Part shown: positions 52,724 through 61,751 of the stretch, piece after piece
Layout: each line of letters begins with the position of its first letter
Position numbering within the stretch: position 1 is the stretch's first letter
DNA from: Paroceanicella profunda
GTDB taxonomy: Bacteria > Pseudomonadota > Alphaproteobacteria > Rhodobacterales > Rhodobacteraceae
Reading direction: 5' to 3'
DNA: 64,000 bases
Assembly: GCF_005887635.2 (NCBI RefSeq)
Contig: NZ_CP040818.1
Span: 2,572,501 to 2,636,500 of the forward strand
The notes under the pieces: generated by a model
The model's input: the letters and a program-made list of their open reading frames with translations, nothing else
Database searches by the model: none
What the model was told of the DNA's origin: nothing
Translations under genes and position numbers: made by a program

Positions 52724-53566
52724 TCAGAGGGTGAACGGGTCGGCCTTCGCCAGCCGGTCGAACTGCATGAGCGAGGCGACGAGCGCGCCCATCCGGTCGA
52801 GCGGCACCATGTTGGGGCCGTCGGAGGGGGCGCGGTCCGGGTCCTCGTGGGTTTCCATGAAGATGGCCGCCACGCCGATGGCCGCGGCGCTGCGCGCCAT
52901 CAGCGGCGCGAACTCGCGCTGCCCGCCCGAGGCGCCGCCGAGCCCGCCGGGCTGCTGCACCGAATGCGTGGCATCCATCACCACCGGATAGCCCGTGGCG
53001 GCCATCTGCGGCAGCGCGCGCATGTCCGCCACCAGCGTGTTGTAGCCGAAGGAGGTGCCGCGCTCGCACAGCAGGATGTTCTCGTTGCCGGTGGAGGCGA
53101 TCTTGGCGGCCACGTTCGGCATGTCCCAGGGGGCGAGGAACTGGCCCTTCTTCACGTTCACCGCGCGGCCCGTCTCGCCGGCGGCGAGGAGCAGGTCGGT
53201 CTGGCGGCACAGGAAGGCGGGGATCTGCAGGATGTCGACCACCTCGGCCACCTTCGCGCACTGGTCCGGCGCGTGGACATCGGTCACCACCGGGCAGCCG
53301 ATCTCGGCCTTCACCGCGGCCAGAACCTCCAGCCCCGCGTCGATGCCGAGGCCGCGCTTGCCGGTGAGCGAGGTGCGGTTGGCCTTGTCGTAGCTCGCCT
53401 TGAACACGAAGCCCGCGCCGTTGGCCGCGCAGATCTTCGCCATCGCCTCGGCGATCATCAGCGCGTGGTCGCGGCTCTCGAGCTGGCAGGGGCCGGCGAG
53501 AAACGTGAGCGGTGCGGTGTTCGAGATGGCGACATCGCCTGCCCGGACGGTTCTGGAAGCTGTCAT
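52724..53566 (-). CDS. kdsA: 3-deoxy-8-phosphooctulonate synthase
   Basis: KdsA condenses arabinose 5-phosphate with phosphoenolpyruvate to Kdo-8-phosphate for lipid A-core synthesis, proof of a Gram-negative envelope. The 280-residue barrel has AGPCQLESRDHALMIAE, FKASYDKANRTS, GCPVVTDVHAPDQC, IPAFLCRQTDLLLAAG, VNVKKGQFLAPWDM, ERGTSFGYNTLVADMR, MDATHSVQQPGG and FMETHEDPD. A Cys or Asn at the metal position distinguishes classes; the NERGxSFGYN region here is CERGTSFGYN. Confidence 0.95.
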   Translation of the reverse strand: MTASRTVRAGDVAISNTAPLTFLAGPCQLESRDHALMIAEAMAKICAANGAGFVFKASYDKANRTSLTGKRGLGIDAGLEVLAAVKAEIGCPVVTDVHAPDQCAKVAEVVDILQIPAFLCRQTDLLLAAGETGRAVNVKKGQFLAPWDMPNVAAKIASTGNENILLCERGTSFGYNTLVADMRALPQMAATGYPVVMDATHSVQQPGGLGGASGGQREFAPLMARSAAAIGVAAIFMETHEDPDRAPSDGPNMVPLDRMGALVASLMQFDRLAKADPFTL

Positions 53567-53849
53567 GGTCTGGCCTTGCTGGGAGCACTGAGAAAGAGGG
53601 GGGCCGGCCGGCGGCCGCTGGCGCGTGGGACGGCGTGTCTGGGCGCGGTCATCTCCGGCATCCTCCGGCCGCGGTCCCTGGCGGGCCGCGTCCTCCTGAA
53701 AGACACCTGTCACGCGGGCCGGCGGCGGGCGGGAAGATGCCTGGTTCGTATCCGGCGCGACTATGCGCCGGGGCCACGGCAGGGGCAAGCCCCGGCGCCG
53801 GAGGCGGGGCGGGCCCCGGGGTCCCGGCGGCAGGCCCGCTCCTGGCGTT

Positions 53850-54100
53850 GGAGGCGGGCAGTCTTCGGGCGCCGCAGGCAGAGCGGGCCCCGATTGCAGG
53901 AGGCGGACCAGACCCGCGTGCCGACCGTGGTCCGGCCCCGAGTGCAGGACGTGGGCAGGGGCCGGGCGCAGGACGCGGACCGGACCCGAGTACCGGAGGC
54001 AGAGCGGACCCCGGGCGCCGGAGGCGGACCGGCCCCGCGTGTCGGAGTGCGGGCTCGGGCGGGCCCCGGGCGCCGGAGGCAGGGCGGGCCCGGGCGGCGG
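53850..54100. repeat. Tandem array, degenerate 24-bp units
   Basis: Units beginning GGAGGCGGACC or GGACGCGGACC and ending CCCGNGTNCC follow one another at 53898, 53922, 53946, 53970, 53994 (25 bp), 54019 and 54043, with looser copies on both sides. The unit length is a multiple of 3, which explains the very long spurious frames across the 53567-54201 gap. No gene is seen in that gap, which lies downstream of nhaA and upstream of kdsA (both minus strand). Confidence 0.82.
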
Positions 54101-54201
54101 GGCGGAGCCGGTGCACCGGTGGCGGGGCGCCGGACATGGGAACGGCCGCCGGGGGCACCGGCGGCCGGGGTGTCGGGCGCGCGCCCTCCTGCGGGGAGGG
54201 C

Positions 54202-55494
54202 TCAGCCGTCCTGCTTCTCCACCCGGCACAGCTTGCCGGCGATCAGCGCGATGATGGCGGCGGCGAAGCTGAACAGCGCGCCCATCTTGGCCGCGTCCTG
54301 CACGGCCTGCTCGGCCAGCATGTTCGGCGCGCCGGGGTCCACCCGGAAGGCCACCGTGGCCACGAACAGCGACACGGTGAAGCCGATCGCCGCCACGCAG
54401 CCGACCACGAAGAGGTCGATCACCCGCATGCCCTGCGGCAGGCCCAGGCCCATCGGCCGCGCCGCGATCCAGCCCATCACCAGGATGCCGAGCGGCTTGC
54501 CGATCAGCAGCCCCGCCATCACCAGCCAGGTCGGCGTGCCGATGGAGTTGAACTCCACGCCCGCGTTCGCGAGGCCGAACAGGAACAGGATGATCTCCAC
54601 CGGGTATTTCAGCGCGTGCTCGATGTGGTTGAGCAGGTCGGTCATGTGCTCCTCGGCCTCCGCGAAGAAGCCGAAGCCGCGGTCCGCGTGCGGGATGGTC
54701 GGCACGATGGGCAGGAGGCCGAGCGCCGGGTGGATGCCCGATTCCTGGAAGGCATACCAGGAGACGCAGGCCGCGATGAGGTAGGGCCAGAAGCTGAGCT
54801 TCGTGCGGCAGAACGACGACCAGGGCCGGTCCGGCTTGCCGGTGTCGAGCCTGCGCGGCAGCCAGTTGGCCAGCACGAACACCGCGATCGCGGCGCCGAA
54901 GGACACCAGCAGCCACTGCGGCGCCAGGTCGCCCGAGGGGTAGAAGATCGCCAGGATGATCAGCCCGGCCGCATCGTCGGCAATCGCGAGCAGGAGCAGG
55001 AAGCGCACCGCCGGGTGGCCGGCGCCGAACACCAGCCGGCCCACGAGATAGGAGAAGGCGATGTCGGTGGCGGTGGGAATCGCCCAGCCGTTGGACACCG
55101 CCTCATAGGTCGTGGAGCCGAGCAGCGAGGCGATGCCGAGGTAGACCAGGATCGGCCCGAACATGCCGCCCGCGGTGGCCACCAGCGGGGTCATGGCCTT
55201 CTTGCCGCGCAGCGAGCCCTCCTCGAGCACCAGCGCCTCCCAGACTTCCTTGCCGGCCATCGCGAAGAACAGCGCCATGAGCAGGTCGTTCACGAGAAAA
55301 TGAACCGTGAGCGAGCGATGCATGTGCCCTTCGGCGTCCGCGTGCATCGCGCCGATCCACGAGTTGTCGACCAGCGTGTACTCGATGAGGTGGTGATATG
55401 TCTCCGGCGAGGTGTTCGCCCAGATCAGTGCCAGGATGGCGCCGATCACCAGCAGCAACGAATATTCTGTCAGAAATCCCCAGACTCTGTACAT
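54202..55494 (-). CDS. nhaA: Na+/H+ antiporter NhaA
   Basis: NhaA exports sodium in exchange for protons and controls internal pH. The 430-residue protein has the TM5 ion-binding pair in LLLLAIADDAAGLIILAIFY, TM4 NGWAIPTATDIAFSYLVGRL, and later GLANAGVEFNSIGTPTWLVM and GKPLGILVMGW. It is slightly longer than E. coli NhaA owing to a His-rich loop (HADAEGHMHRSL) and an extended central segment (FAEAEEHMTDLLNHIEHALK). The start at 55494 is followed almost directly by TM1. Confidence 0.94.
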   Translation of the reverse strand: MYRVWGFLTEYSLLLVIGAILALIWANTSPETYHHLIEYTLVDNSWIGAMHADAEGHMHRSLTVHFLVNDLLMALFFAMAGKEVWEALVLEEGSLRGKKAMTPLVATAGGMFGPILVYLGIASLLGSTTYEAVSNGWAIPTATDIAFSYLVGRLVFGAGHPAVRFLLLLAIADDAAGLIILAIFYPSGDLAPQWLLVSFGAAIAVFVLANWLPRRLDTGKPDRPWSSFCRTKLSFWPYLIAACVSWYAFQESGIHPALGLLPIVPTIPHADRGFGFFAEAEEHMTDLLNHIEHALKYPVEIILFLFGLANAGVEFNSIGTPTWLVMAGLLIGKPLGILVMGWIAARPMGLGLPQGMRVIDLFVVGCVAAIGFTVSLFVATVAFRVDPGAPNMLAEQAVQDAAKMGALFSFAAAIIALIAGKLCRVEKQDG

Positions 55495-55999
55495 CCGGCA
55501 CCCTCTCTCCTGTGAAGTCTTAACATTTCCTTAGGCGATCGGTCCGGAGGGAGCAAGGAACCCGGGCACCGTCCGGGGCAAGGCGCCGCAGGCGGCGGGC
55601 CCTGAAAGCCCCGAATCCCGCCCCGCCCCGCCCGGCACGGCGTCCGGCCGCGGCCGTCCTGTCGCGTCCCGGGGCACCCGACCTGTACCCCTCCGGCCCT
55701 GCCTGCATGCGGCGCTGTCCCGGAGATCGCCACGCCGCAGAACGGAACGGCGCCGCGCCGCGGGGCACGGAGCTGTGCCCGGCGGGATCACCCGTCCTGG
55801 ACCCTCCGCCCGCCGGAGCGATGCCCCGAGCTGGAGGAGCTGCGTCTGCCCGGATGCGGCGCGGCCCGCTGGGGACGTGCCGTGAACACGCTCCAACCGG
55901 TGCACCACCCCGCGGGCGGGACGCTTCTCGCGGGAGGGCACCGCACCGGGCGGCCCCGCGCGCGCGTCGCCGGGAACGCCCTGCGGCAGGGGAAGGGCC

Positions 56000-56144
56000 G
56001 CGGGACCTGCGGCGCCCGGCCGGTGCACGCGGGACGCGCGATGCCCGGGCGCAACACGCAGGACGTTGGATGCCCGGGAACAACTCGCGAGGCGCGCGAG
56101 GCCCGGGCGCAACACGCGGGACCTGCGATGCCCGGGCGGTGCGC
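56000..56144. repeat. Tandem array, five 29-bp units
   Basis: Five 29-bp units start at 56000, 56029, 56058, 56087 and 56116. A typical unit reads GCGGGACGCGCGATGCCCGG followed by GCGCAACAC. The 55495-56242 gap around it, between the YghU-like GST and nhaA, is otherwise GC-rich with short echoes of the same words and no convincing gene. The nhaA promoter should lie within its right... low-coordinate end near 55495-55540, which is AT-richer. Confidence 0.88.
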
Positions 56145-56242
56145 AGCGGCGGCAAAGGGCCGGGCCGGGCGCACCGCGCGCCGGCGGGCGATGGCCCGGC
56201 GATCCGGGGAGGCGCCGCTCCGGGCCCGCCCGGCGGCCCAGG

Positions 56243-56947
56243 TCAGCTTCGGGCGGGGATGTTCATGCCGCGGTGCACCGCGGGCCGGTCCATGCAGCGC
56301 TCGAACCACTCCTGCACCGCGGGGCGGGTTTCGAATTCCACCTGGTCGGCGGCCTCGTAGAAGCCGATGAGCGTGTTGATCCAGGGGAAGGTGGCGATGT
56401 CGGCCACGGAGTAGGTGTCGCCGGCGAGGTAGGGGTGATGGGCAAGCTGGGTCTCGAGCACGCCCAGGAGGCGCTTGGTCTCGGCGAGATAGCGCTGGCG
56501 CGGGTAGGGATCGGAGACCTTGTCGGCGGCGAACTTGTGGAAATGGCCGAGCTGGCCGAACATCGGCCCCACGCCGCCCATCTGGAACATCAGCCACTGG
56601 ATGGCCTTCCACCGGCCCTCGGGGTCCGGAGGCATGAGCTGGTCGGTCTTGCGGGCGATGTAGAGCAGGATGGCGCCGCTCTCGAACAGGGTGAAGGGCC
56701 GGCCGCCGGGGCCGTCGGGGTCCAGGATGGCGGGGATCTTGTTGTTCGGGTTCACCGAGAGGAACTCGGGCGTGAGCTGGTCGTCGGTGGCGAAGGACAC
56801 GAGATGGGGCTCGTAGGGCAGGCCGGTCTCCTCCAGCGCCACGGCGACCTTCTGGCCGTTGGGCGTGGGCAGGGAGTAGAGCTGCAGCCGGTCCGGATGC
56901 TCGGCCGGCCAGCGGCGGGTGATGGGAAAACTGCTGAGATCGGCCAT
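56243..56947 (-). CDS. YghU/YfcG-like glutathione transferase
   Basis: A 234-residue GST of the nu-class type, glutathione-disulfide-bond oxidoreductases that hold two glutathione molecules. Features are the N-terminal LQLYSLPTPNGQKVAVALEE with the TPNG turn, VNPNNKIPAILDPDGPGG with the cis-Pro, LFESGAILLYIA and the C-terminal GDTYSVADIATFPWINTLIG. It lacks a catalytic Cys, as that group does. The ATG at 56947 follows AAGGAGG. Expressed alone, divergent from mscL. Confidence 0.9.
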   Translation of the reverse strand: MADLSSFPITRRWPAEHPDRLQLYSLPTPNGQKVAVALEETGLPYEPHLVSFATDDQLTPEFLSVNPNNKIPAILDPDGPGGRPFTLFESGAILLYIARKTDQLMPPDPEGRWKAIQWLMFQMGGVGPMFGQLGHFHKFAADKVSDPYPRQRYLAETKRLLGVLETQLAHHPYLAGDTYSVADIATFPWINTLIGFYEAADQVEFETRPAVQEWFERCMDRPAVHRGMNIPARS

Positions 56948-57123
56948 GCGGATCCTCCTTGGCAACGGGTGCGCGCAGGGTGAGCCCGGCCGCGGGCGGA
57001 TGTCAACGCGGGCCGGGCCGCGGGCTGGACGCGGCGCGCCATTCGGGCTAGGCGGCGGGACGGCGCGGCGCCATACTCCTCCCACCGCCGCACGCTGCGG
57101 CCCGGGAGAGACTGGAGAGAGAA

Positions 57124-57546
57124 ATGCTCAGGGAATTCAGGACGTTCATTGCGCGTGGCAACGTGATCGACCTCGCGGTCGGCATCATCATCGGGGCGGC
57201 CTTCACGGCGATCGTGAATTCGCTGGTGAAGGACCTGATCAACCCGGTCATCGGGGTGATCACCGGCGGGGTGGATTTCTCCAACCTGTTCGTGGTGCTG
57301 GGGCCCGGCACGTTCGACAGCCTCGCGTCGGCGCGCGACGCGGGCGCCGCGGTGTTCGCCTACGGGGCGTTCATCACCGCGGTGATCAATTTCGTCATCA
57401 TCGCCTTCGTGGTGTTCCTGCTGGTGCGCGCGGTGAACGCGGTGAAGCGCAAGGAAGCGGTGGTGGCGGCGGAACTGCCCAAGGGGCCGACGCAGGAGCA
57501 GCTCCTCACCGAGATCCGCGACGCGCTGCGCGACGGCCGGAGCTGA
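57124..57546 (+). CDS. mscL: Large-conductance mechanosensitive channel MscL
   Basis: MscL opens under membrane tension to release solutes during hypoosmotic shock. The 140-residue protein has the amphipathic start [22 protein letters not shown]1 ([20 protein letters not shown]), the periplasmic loop, TM2 ([20 protein letters not shown]) and the cytoplasmic charged bundle KRKEAV to [12 protein letters not shown]. Length is usual. Confidence 0.97.
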   Translation: MLREFRTFIARGNVIDLAVGIIIGAAFTAIVNSLVKDLINPVIGVITGGVDFSNLFVVLGPGTFDSLASARDAGAAVFAYGAFITAVINFVIIAFVVFLLVRAVNAVKRKEAVVAAELPKGPTQEQLLTEIRDALRDGRS

Positions 57547-57557
57547 GGGGCGCGGCC

Positions 57558-58052
57558 ATGGCACGCGGAGACGGCGCGGAGATGCGCGACACCGGGCTTG
57601 ACGGGACCGACCTGAGGATCCTCGACGTTCTGCAGCGCGAGGGCCGCATCTCGAACGCCGATCTCGCCGAGCGGGTGCACCTCTCGCCCTCCGCCTGCCA
57701 CCGGCGCGTGGCGCGGCTGGAGGCGGACGGGGTGATCCTCGATTATGCCGCCATGCTGAGCCCACGCGCCGTGGGCCGGCCGGCGACGGTGTTCGTGGAG
57801 ATCACGCTGTCGGGACAGTCCGACGAGGTGCTGGACGCCTTCGAGCGCGAGGTCGCCACGATTCCGGACGTGCTGGAGTGCCACCTGATGGCGGGCACGG
57901 CGGATTACCTGCTGAAGGTGGTGGCGCGCGATACGGAGGATTTCGCCCGCATCCACCGCCGCCATCTCGCCCGGCTGCCGGGTGTGGCGCAGATGCACTC
58001 GAGCTTCGCGCTGCGCACCGTGTTCAAGACCTCGGCCCTGCCGCTGGGGTGA
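57558..58052 (+). CDS. Lrp/AsnC family transcriptional regulator
   Basis: A 164-residue regulator with the N-terminal helix-turn-helix (LDGTDLRILDVLQREGRISN to HLSPSACHRRVARLEADGVI, residues 14-55) and the C-terminal RAM/effector domain (VFVEITLSGQSDEVLDAFER, PDVLECHLMAGTADYLLKVV). The start at 57558 follows GAGGGG; an ATG 8 codons later is the alternative. It sits 11 bp after mscL but more likely controls amino-acid transport; azlCD downstream on the opposite strand are a natural target, since AzlB is an Lrp-type repressor of azlCD in Bacillus. Confidence 0.9.
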   Translation: MARGDGAEMRDTGLDGTDLRILDVLQREGRISNADLAERVHLSPSACHRRVARLEADGVILDYAAMLSPRAVGRPATVFVEITLSGQSDEVLDAFEREVATIPDVLECHLMAGTADYLLKVVARDTEDFARIHRRHLARLPGVAQMHSSFALRTVFKTSALPLG

Positions 58053-58282
58053 GACCGGGCGGTCCGCTGGCCGCGGACCCGGCGGACGGCCGCGCCGCGC
58101 GGCCGGTTGCGCCTGAGCTCCGGCTGTCGCCTGCGCGGTCCGGCCGGCGGGCCCGGGCCCGATGCGCCGCGGCCTTCCGGACGCGGCGCGGGCCGGTGCG
58201 AGGCAGAGGCCTTGTCGGGACCGCGACGGGCCGCCGTGACGGATCGCCTGGCCGGGCCTGTCACGAGGCCGGACGGGCCTGC

Positions 58283-58373
58283 ATCCGCCGTTCGGGTTGC
58301 GTCCGCCATTCGGGCCGCGCCCGCCGGACCGGCCTGTGCCCGCCATCCAGGTCGCGCCCGCCATGGTGCTGGC
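58283..58373. repeat. Short tandem array, about five 18-bp units
   Basis: Units related to GTCCGCCATTCGGGCCGC follow at about 58283, 58301, 58319 (19 bp), 58338 and 58356. They lie in the 58053-58506 gap between the convergent Lrp-type and azlD genes; the rest of the gap is GC-rich without a gene. Confidence 0.75.
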
Positions 58374-58506
58374 GCTCTGGACAGGGGCGCAGGGTGTGCC
58401 GCGCCGAGAGTGCCCGATTGCTTTCACCCGACATCGCGCAGGGGAGCTGGCCGGACCGGCAGGCAGTGCCTTCCCCCCCGGATGGAAGGCCCCGAGGGCA
58501 GGCGCC

Positions 58507-58836
58507 TCAGGTCGCGAGCAGGAACGGCAGGCCGTAGAGGGCCGCAGCCCCGGCGGCCACGGCGCCGAAGAAGTTCCGGCTGAAGGCCCCCACCAGCAGG
58601 GCGGCGGCGGCGGCGGCGAGGCGCGGGGCGTCCAGCGCGCCCCCGGTTGCCTGCGGCCAGACCACCAGCGGCGCCACGAGGCCCGGAAGCACCGCGACGG
58701 CGACGTAGCGCAGGTGGCGCAGCAGCCACTCCGGCAGCTCGCGCCGGCCCAGCACGCCGAGGAAGGACAGCCGCAGCAGGAAGGTGCCGATGCCCAGCAG
58801 GACGGTGACGGTCCAGACGGTGACGGGATCGATCAT
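58507..58836 (-). CDS. azlD: AzlD family branched-chain amino acid export subunit
   Basis: A 109-residue protein with four helices (VWTVTVLLGIGTFLLRLSFL, LRYVAVAVLPGLVAPLVVW, RLAAAAAALLVGAFSRNFF and GAVAAGAAALYGLPFLLAT). It is the small partner of AzlC in exporting branched-chain amino acids or their analogues. Its ATG overlaps the azlC stop by 4 nt. Confidence 0.9.
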   Translation of the reverse strand: MIDPVTVWTVTVLLGIGTFLLRLSFLGVLGRRELPEWLLRHLRYVAVAVLPGLVAPLVVWPQATGGALDAPRLAAAAAALLVGAFSRNFFGAVAAGAAALYGLPFLLAT

Positions 58837-59561
58837 GCCCCTGCCTCCGCCCGGCTGCGGCGCAGGGTGAGGCGGCGCTCCGTCTCCGCCCCCGCGGCCA
58901 TGGCCGCGAGCCCGGCGACCAGCACCCCGGTGGACCAGGGCATCCAGGCCAGCGCCAGCGCCACGACGACGGACGTGAAGGCGGCCGCCACATGCGGCAG
59001 GCTGCGCAGCTGCGGGGCCACCAGCGCGATGAAGGTGAGCGGCACGGCGAAATCCAGCGCGTATTCCGGCGGGATGGAGCGGCCCACCAGCATGCCTACG
59101 CCCGAGAGCGCCACCCAGGGGGTGCAGATGGCCAGCGCGCTGCCGAAGAAATAGCCCAGCTTCTCGTCCAGCGTCATGTCCGGGCGGCGCTCGTATTCCT
59201 GCACGGCCAGCGCGAAGGTCTGGTCCACCAGCACGAAGGCGGCCAGGGCCCGGATGCGCAGCGGCGCGGCGCCGATATGGGGCGCGATGGAGGCGGAGTA
59301 GAGCGCCAGCCGCAGGTTCACCGCCAGTGCCGCGGCGATGACGATCAGCGTCGGCGCATGGTCCTGCATCAGCGCGAGCGCGGTGAACTGCGAGGCGCCG
59401 GCGATCACCAGCGTGGTCATCGACAGGGTCTGCACGATGTCGAGCCCGGCCTGGTCGGCGAGCACGCCGAAGAGCAGGCCGAACGGGCCGATCACCAGGA
59501 TGAAGGGCAGGCCTGCGAGAAAGCCTCGGCGCAGGGCGCGGGTGGAACTGCGGGTGGACAT
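58833..59561 (-). CDS. azlC: AzlC family branched-chain amino acid export permease
   Basis: A 242-residue membrane protein, the large subunit of the AzlCD exporter. It has the family pattern RRGFLAGLPFILVIGPFGLL FGVLADQAGL, TLVIAGASQFTALALM, NLRLALYSASIAPHIG, LVDQTFALAVQEY and FFGSALAICTPWVALSGVGM. Together with azlD it forms a two-gene operon, divergent from fdhD by 167 bp. Confidence 0.92.
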   Translation of the reverse strand: MSTRSSTRALRRGFLAGLPFILVIGPFGLLFGVLADQAGLDIVQTLSMTTLVIAGASQFTALALMQDHAPTLIVIAAALAVNLRLALYSASIAPHIGAAPLRIRALAAFVLVDQTFALAVQEYERRPDMTLDEKLGYFFGSALAICTPWVALSGVGMLVGRSIPPEYALDFAVPLTFIALVAPQLRSLPHVAAAFTSVVVALALAWMPWSTGVLVAGLAAMAAGAETERRLTLRRSRAEAGA

Positions 59562-59728
59562 CGGGGAGCCTCTGGGTCAGGTATCTTCGGGATGAGTACC
59601 GCGAGCTGCGGCAGTCTGCCAGTGACGATATGTGATCGCGCCCAGAAGCAGGACTGATACCAGACGCGTGAGCGAACCAGGACGCCCCGCCCGCATGGAC
59701 CGGGGCGCGCAGGCCGGGGGAGGCCAGG

Positions 59729-60622
59729 ATGACCGCAGACGAGACCGGCGCCCGCGCGGCGCGCCTGATCATCGCACCGGACCCGGAGGCGCCGCGGCTC
59801 ACCCGCGCGGTGACCGGAACGGACCAGACCGGCGCCGAGCGCGAGATCCGCGTGGTCGAGGAGCGCCCGCTCACCATCTATCTCAACGCGCAGGAGATCG
59901 TCACCGCGATGACGATCGGCGATTACCCGGAGTATCTCGCGGTCGGCTACCTCGCGAATCAGGGGATGCTGCGGGCCGATGACACGCTCACCGGCGTGGA
60001 TTACGACGAGGAGCTGGAGACCGTGGTCGTCCGCACCGCGCGGGTCACCGATTACGAGGACAAGCTCCGCCGCAAGACCCGCACCTCCGGCTGCGCGGTG
60101 GGCACGGTGTTCGGCGACATGATGGAGGGGCTGGAGGGCCTCACCCTGCCGCCGGCGGAGCTGCGCACGAGCTGGCTCTACGCCCTCGCGCACCGCATCA
60201 ACACCATGCCGAGCCTCTACCTGGAGGCCGGGGCCATCCACGGCACGGTGCTGTGCGAGGCCGACCGGCCGCTGGTGTTCATGGAGGACGTGGGCCGGCA
60301 CAACGCGGTGGACAAGATCGCCGGCTGGATGCGGATGGAGGGCGTCCCGGCCACGGGCAAGATGCTCTACACCACCGGCCGGCTCACCTCGGAGATGGTG
60401 ATCAAGACGGCGCTGATGGGCATTCCCGTGCTCGCCTCGCGCTCCGGGTTCACCGCCTGGGGGGTGGAGATCGCCCGGCAGGTGGGGCTCACCCTGGTCG
60501 GGCGGCTGCGCGGGCAGCGCTTCATCTGCCTGTCGGGCGAGGAGCGGCTGATCCGCGACGCGGATCCGGACAGCGCCCCGCAGGAGCCGCGCCGCTCCTC
60601 GCGCAAGGCGGCGGCGGAATGA
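59729..60622 (+). CDS. fdhD: Formate dehydrogenase accessory sulfurtransferase FdhD
   Basis: FdhD transfers sulfur from a cysteine desulfurase to the molybdenum cofactor of formate dehydrogenase. The 297-residue protein has RPLTIYLNAQEIVTAM, YPEYLAVGYL, the sulfur-carrying Cys122 in RTSGCAVGTVF, GRHNAVDKIAG, YTTGRLTSEMV and FTAWGVEIARQVGLTLVG. In E. coli the site is CxxC; here the second position is Gly125, leaving one cysteine. A GGGGGAGG site precedes the ATG. It overlaps mobA by 4 nt. No formate dehydrogenase subunit is in the window. Confidence 0.93.
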   Translation: MTADETGARAARLIIAPDPEAPRLTRAVTGTDQTGAEREIRVVEERPLTIYLNAQEIVTAMTIGDYPEYLAVGYLANQGMLRADDTLTGVDYDEELETVVVRTARVTDYEDKLRRKTRTSGCAVGTVFGDMMEGLEGLTLPPAELRTSWLYALAHRINTMPSLYLEAGAIHGTVLCEADRPLVFMEDVGRHNAVDKIAGWMRMEGVPATGKMLYTTGRLTSEMVIKTALMGIPVLASRSGFTAWGVEIARQVGLTLVGRLRGQRFICLSGEERLIRDADPDSAPQEPRRSSRKAAAE

Positions 60623-61242
60623 ACATGCCCCCGGCGGTGATCCTCGCGGGCGGCGCCGCCGCGCGCATGGGCGGCGGCGACAAGGGCCTGCGGCAGGTTG
60701 CCGGGCGCAGCCTGCTGGACCGGGTGATCGCGCGCATCGCCCCGCAGGCGGGCGCCCTGGCGCTGAACGCCAACGGCGACCCGGCGCGATTCGACGGCCT
60801 CGGCCTGCCGGTCATCCCCGACAGCCTGCCGGACCGGCCCGGCCCGCTGGCCGGCGTGCTGGCGGCGATGGACTGGGCGGCGGCCGCCGGCGCGCCCCGG
60901 GTGGTGACGGTTGCGGCCGACACGCCCTTCTTTCCGCCCGATCTCGTGGCCCGGCTTGCGGCGGCGGGCGCGGCGCAGGGCCAGCCCATCGCGCTTGCTG
61001 CCACACCGCGCCCCGGCGGAGGGCTCTCGCGCCATCCGACCTTCGGGCTGTGGGACACCGGGCTGCGCGCGCAGCTGCGCCGCGCCCTCGCCGAGGGCCT
61101 GCGCAAGGTCGTGCTGTGGACCGACGCGCAGGGCTGCGCATCCGCGGAGTTCGGGGCCGGGGGCTTCGATCCATTCTTCAATGTGAATACCCCCGATGAT
61201 ATGGCGGAGGCGGAACGGATGATCGCGGAGTTCGGCCTGTGA
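60619..61242 (+). CDS. mobA: Molybdenum cofactor guanylyltransferase MobA
   Basis: MobA attaches GMP to molybdopterin, giving the bis-MGD form used by DMSO-reductase-family enzymes such as the one at the left edge. The 207-residue protein has the nucleotide-binding ILAGGAAARMGGGDKGLR (G-G-x-x-x-R-M-G-x-x-K pattern), LPVIPDSLPDRPGPLAGVL, TVAADTPFFP and the C-terminal FDPFFNVNTPDDMAEA. Its ATG overlaps the fdhD stop by 4 nt. Confidence 0.95.
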   Translation: MNMPPAVILAGGAAARMGGGDKGLRQVAGRSLLDRVIARIAPQAGALALNANGDPARFDGLGLPVIPDSLPDRPGPLAGVLAAMDWAAAAGAPRVVTVAADTPFFPPDLVARLAAAGAAQGQPIALAATPRPGGGLSRHPTFGLWDTGLRAQLRRALAEGLRKVVLWTDAQGCASAEFGAGGFDPFFNVNTPDDMAEAERMIAEFGL

Positions 61243-61751
61243 GAGTGTTCGGCATCGTCGGCTGGAAGAATTCCGGCAAGACAACCCTGATGGAGCGCCT
61301 GGTGACCGAGATCACCGCGCGGGGCTTCACCGTCTCCACCGTGAAGCACGCGCATCACGAGTTCGACGTGGACCGGCCCGGCAAGGACAGCCACCGCCAC
61401 CGCATGGCCGGCGCGCAGGAAGTGCTGCTCTCCTCCGCCAAACGCTGGGCGCTGATGCACGAGATGCGCGGCGCGCCGGAAACCGCGCTGCCGGAGCTGC
61501 TCGCCCGGCTCTCGCCCGTCGATCTCATTCTCGTGGAGGGCTACAAGCGCGACGCCCATCCGAAGGTGGAGGCCTGGCGCGCCGCCACCGGCCAGGCCGC
61601 GCTGGTGTTCGAGGACCCCACGGTGCGTGCCGTGGCCACCAACGACCCGCTGGACGGCACGGGCGTGCCGCTGCTGCCGCTCGACGATGCCGCGCGGGTG
61701 GCCGATTTCATCCTGCGGGAGGTGGGGCTGGTTCCCGCCACGGCCCGATGA
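61239..61751 (+). CDS. mobB: Molybdopterin-guanine dinucleotide biosynthesis protein MobB
   Basis: MobB is a GTP-binding partner of MobA that improves MGD formation. The 170-residue protein begins at GTG (overlap GTGA with mobA) and has Walker A GWKNSGKTTLM, the STVKHAHHEFDVDRPGKDSH segment typical of MobB and LVEGYKRDAHPKVE near residue 100. The gene is separate rather than fused to moeA or mobA. Confidence 0.94.
   Translation: MRVFGIVGWKNSGKTTLMERLVTEITARGFTVSTVKHAHHEFDVDRPGKDSHRHRMAGAQEVLLSSAKRWALMHEMRGAPETALPELLARLSPVDLILVEGYKRDAHPKVEAWRAATGQAALVFEDPTVRAVATNDPLDGTGVPLLPLDDAARVADFILREVGLVPATAR

Noticed and set aside
52721..55515. Long plus-strand frames over kdsA, the 24-bp array and nhaA
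   Set aside because: The array's unit is a multiple of 3, which keeps frames open by chance; the translation is Gly/Arg/Pro-rich and antisense to kdsA and nhaA.
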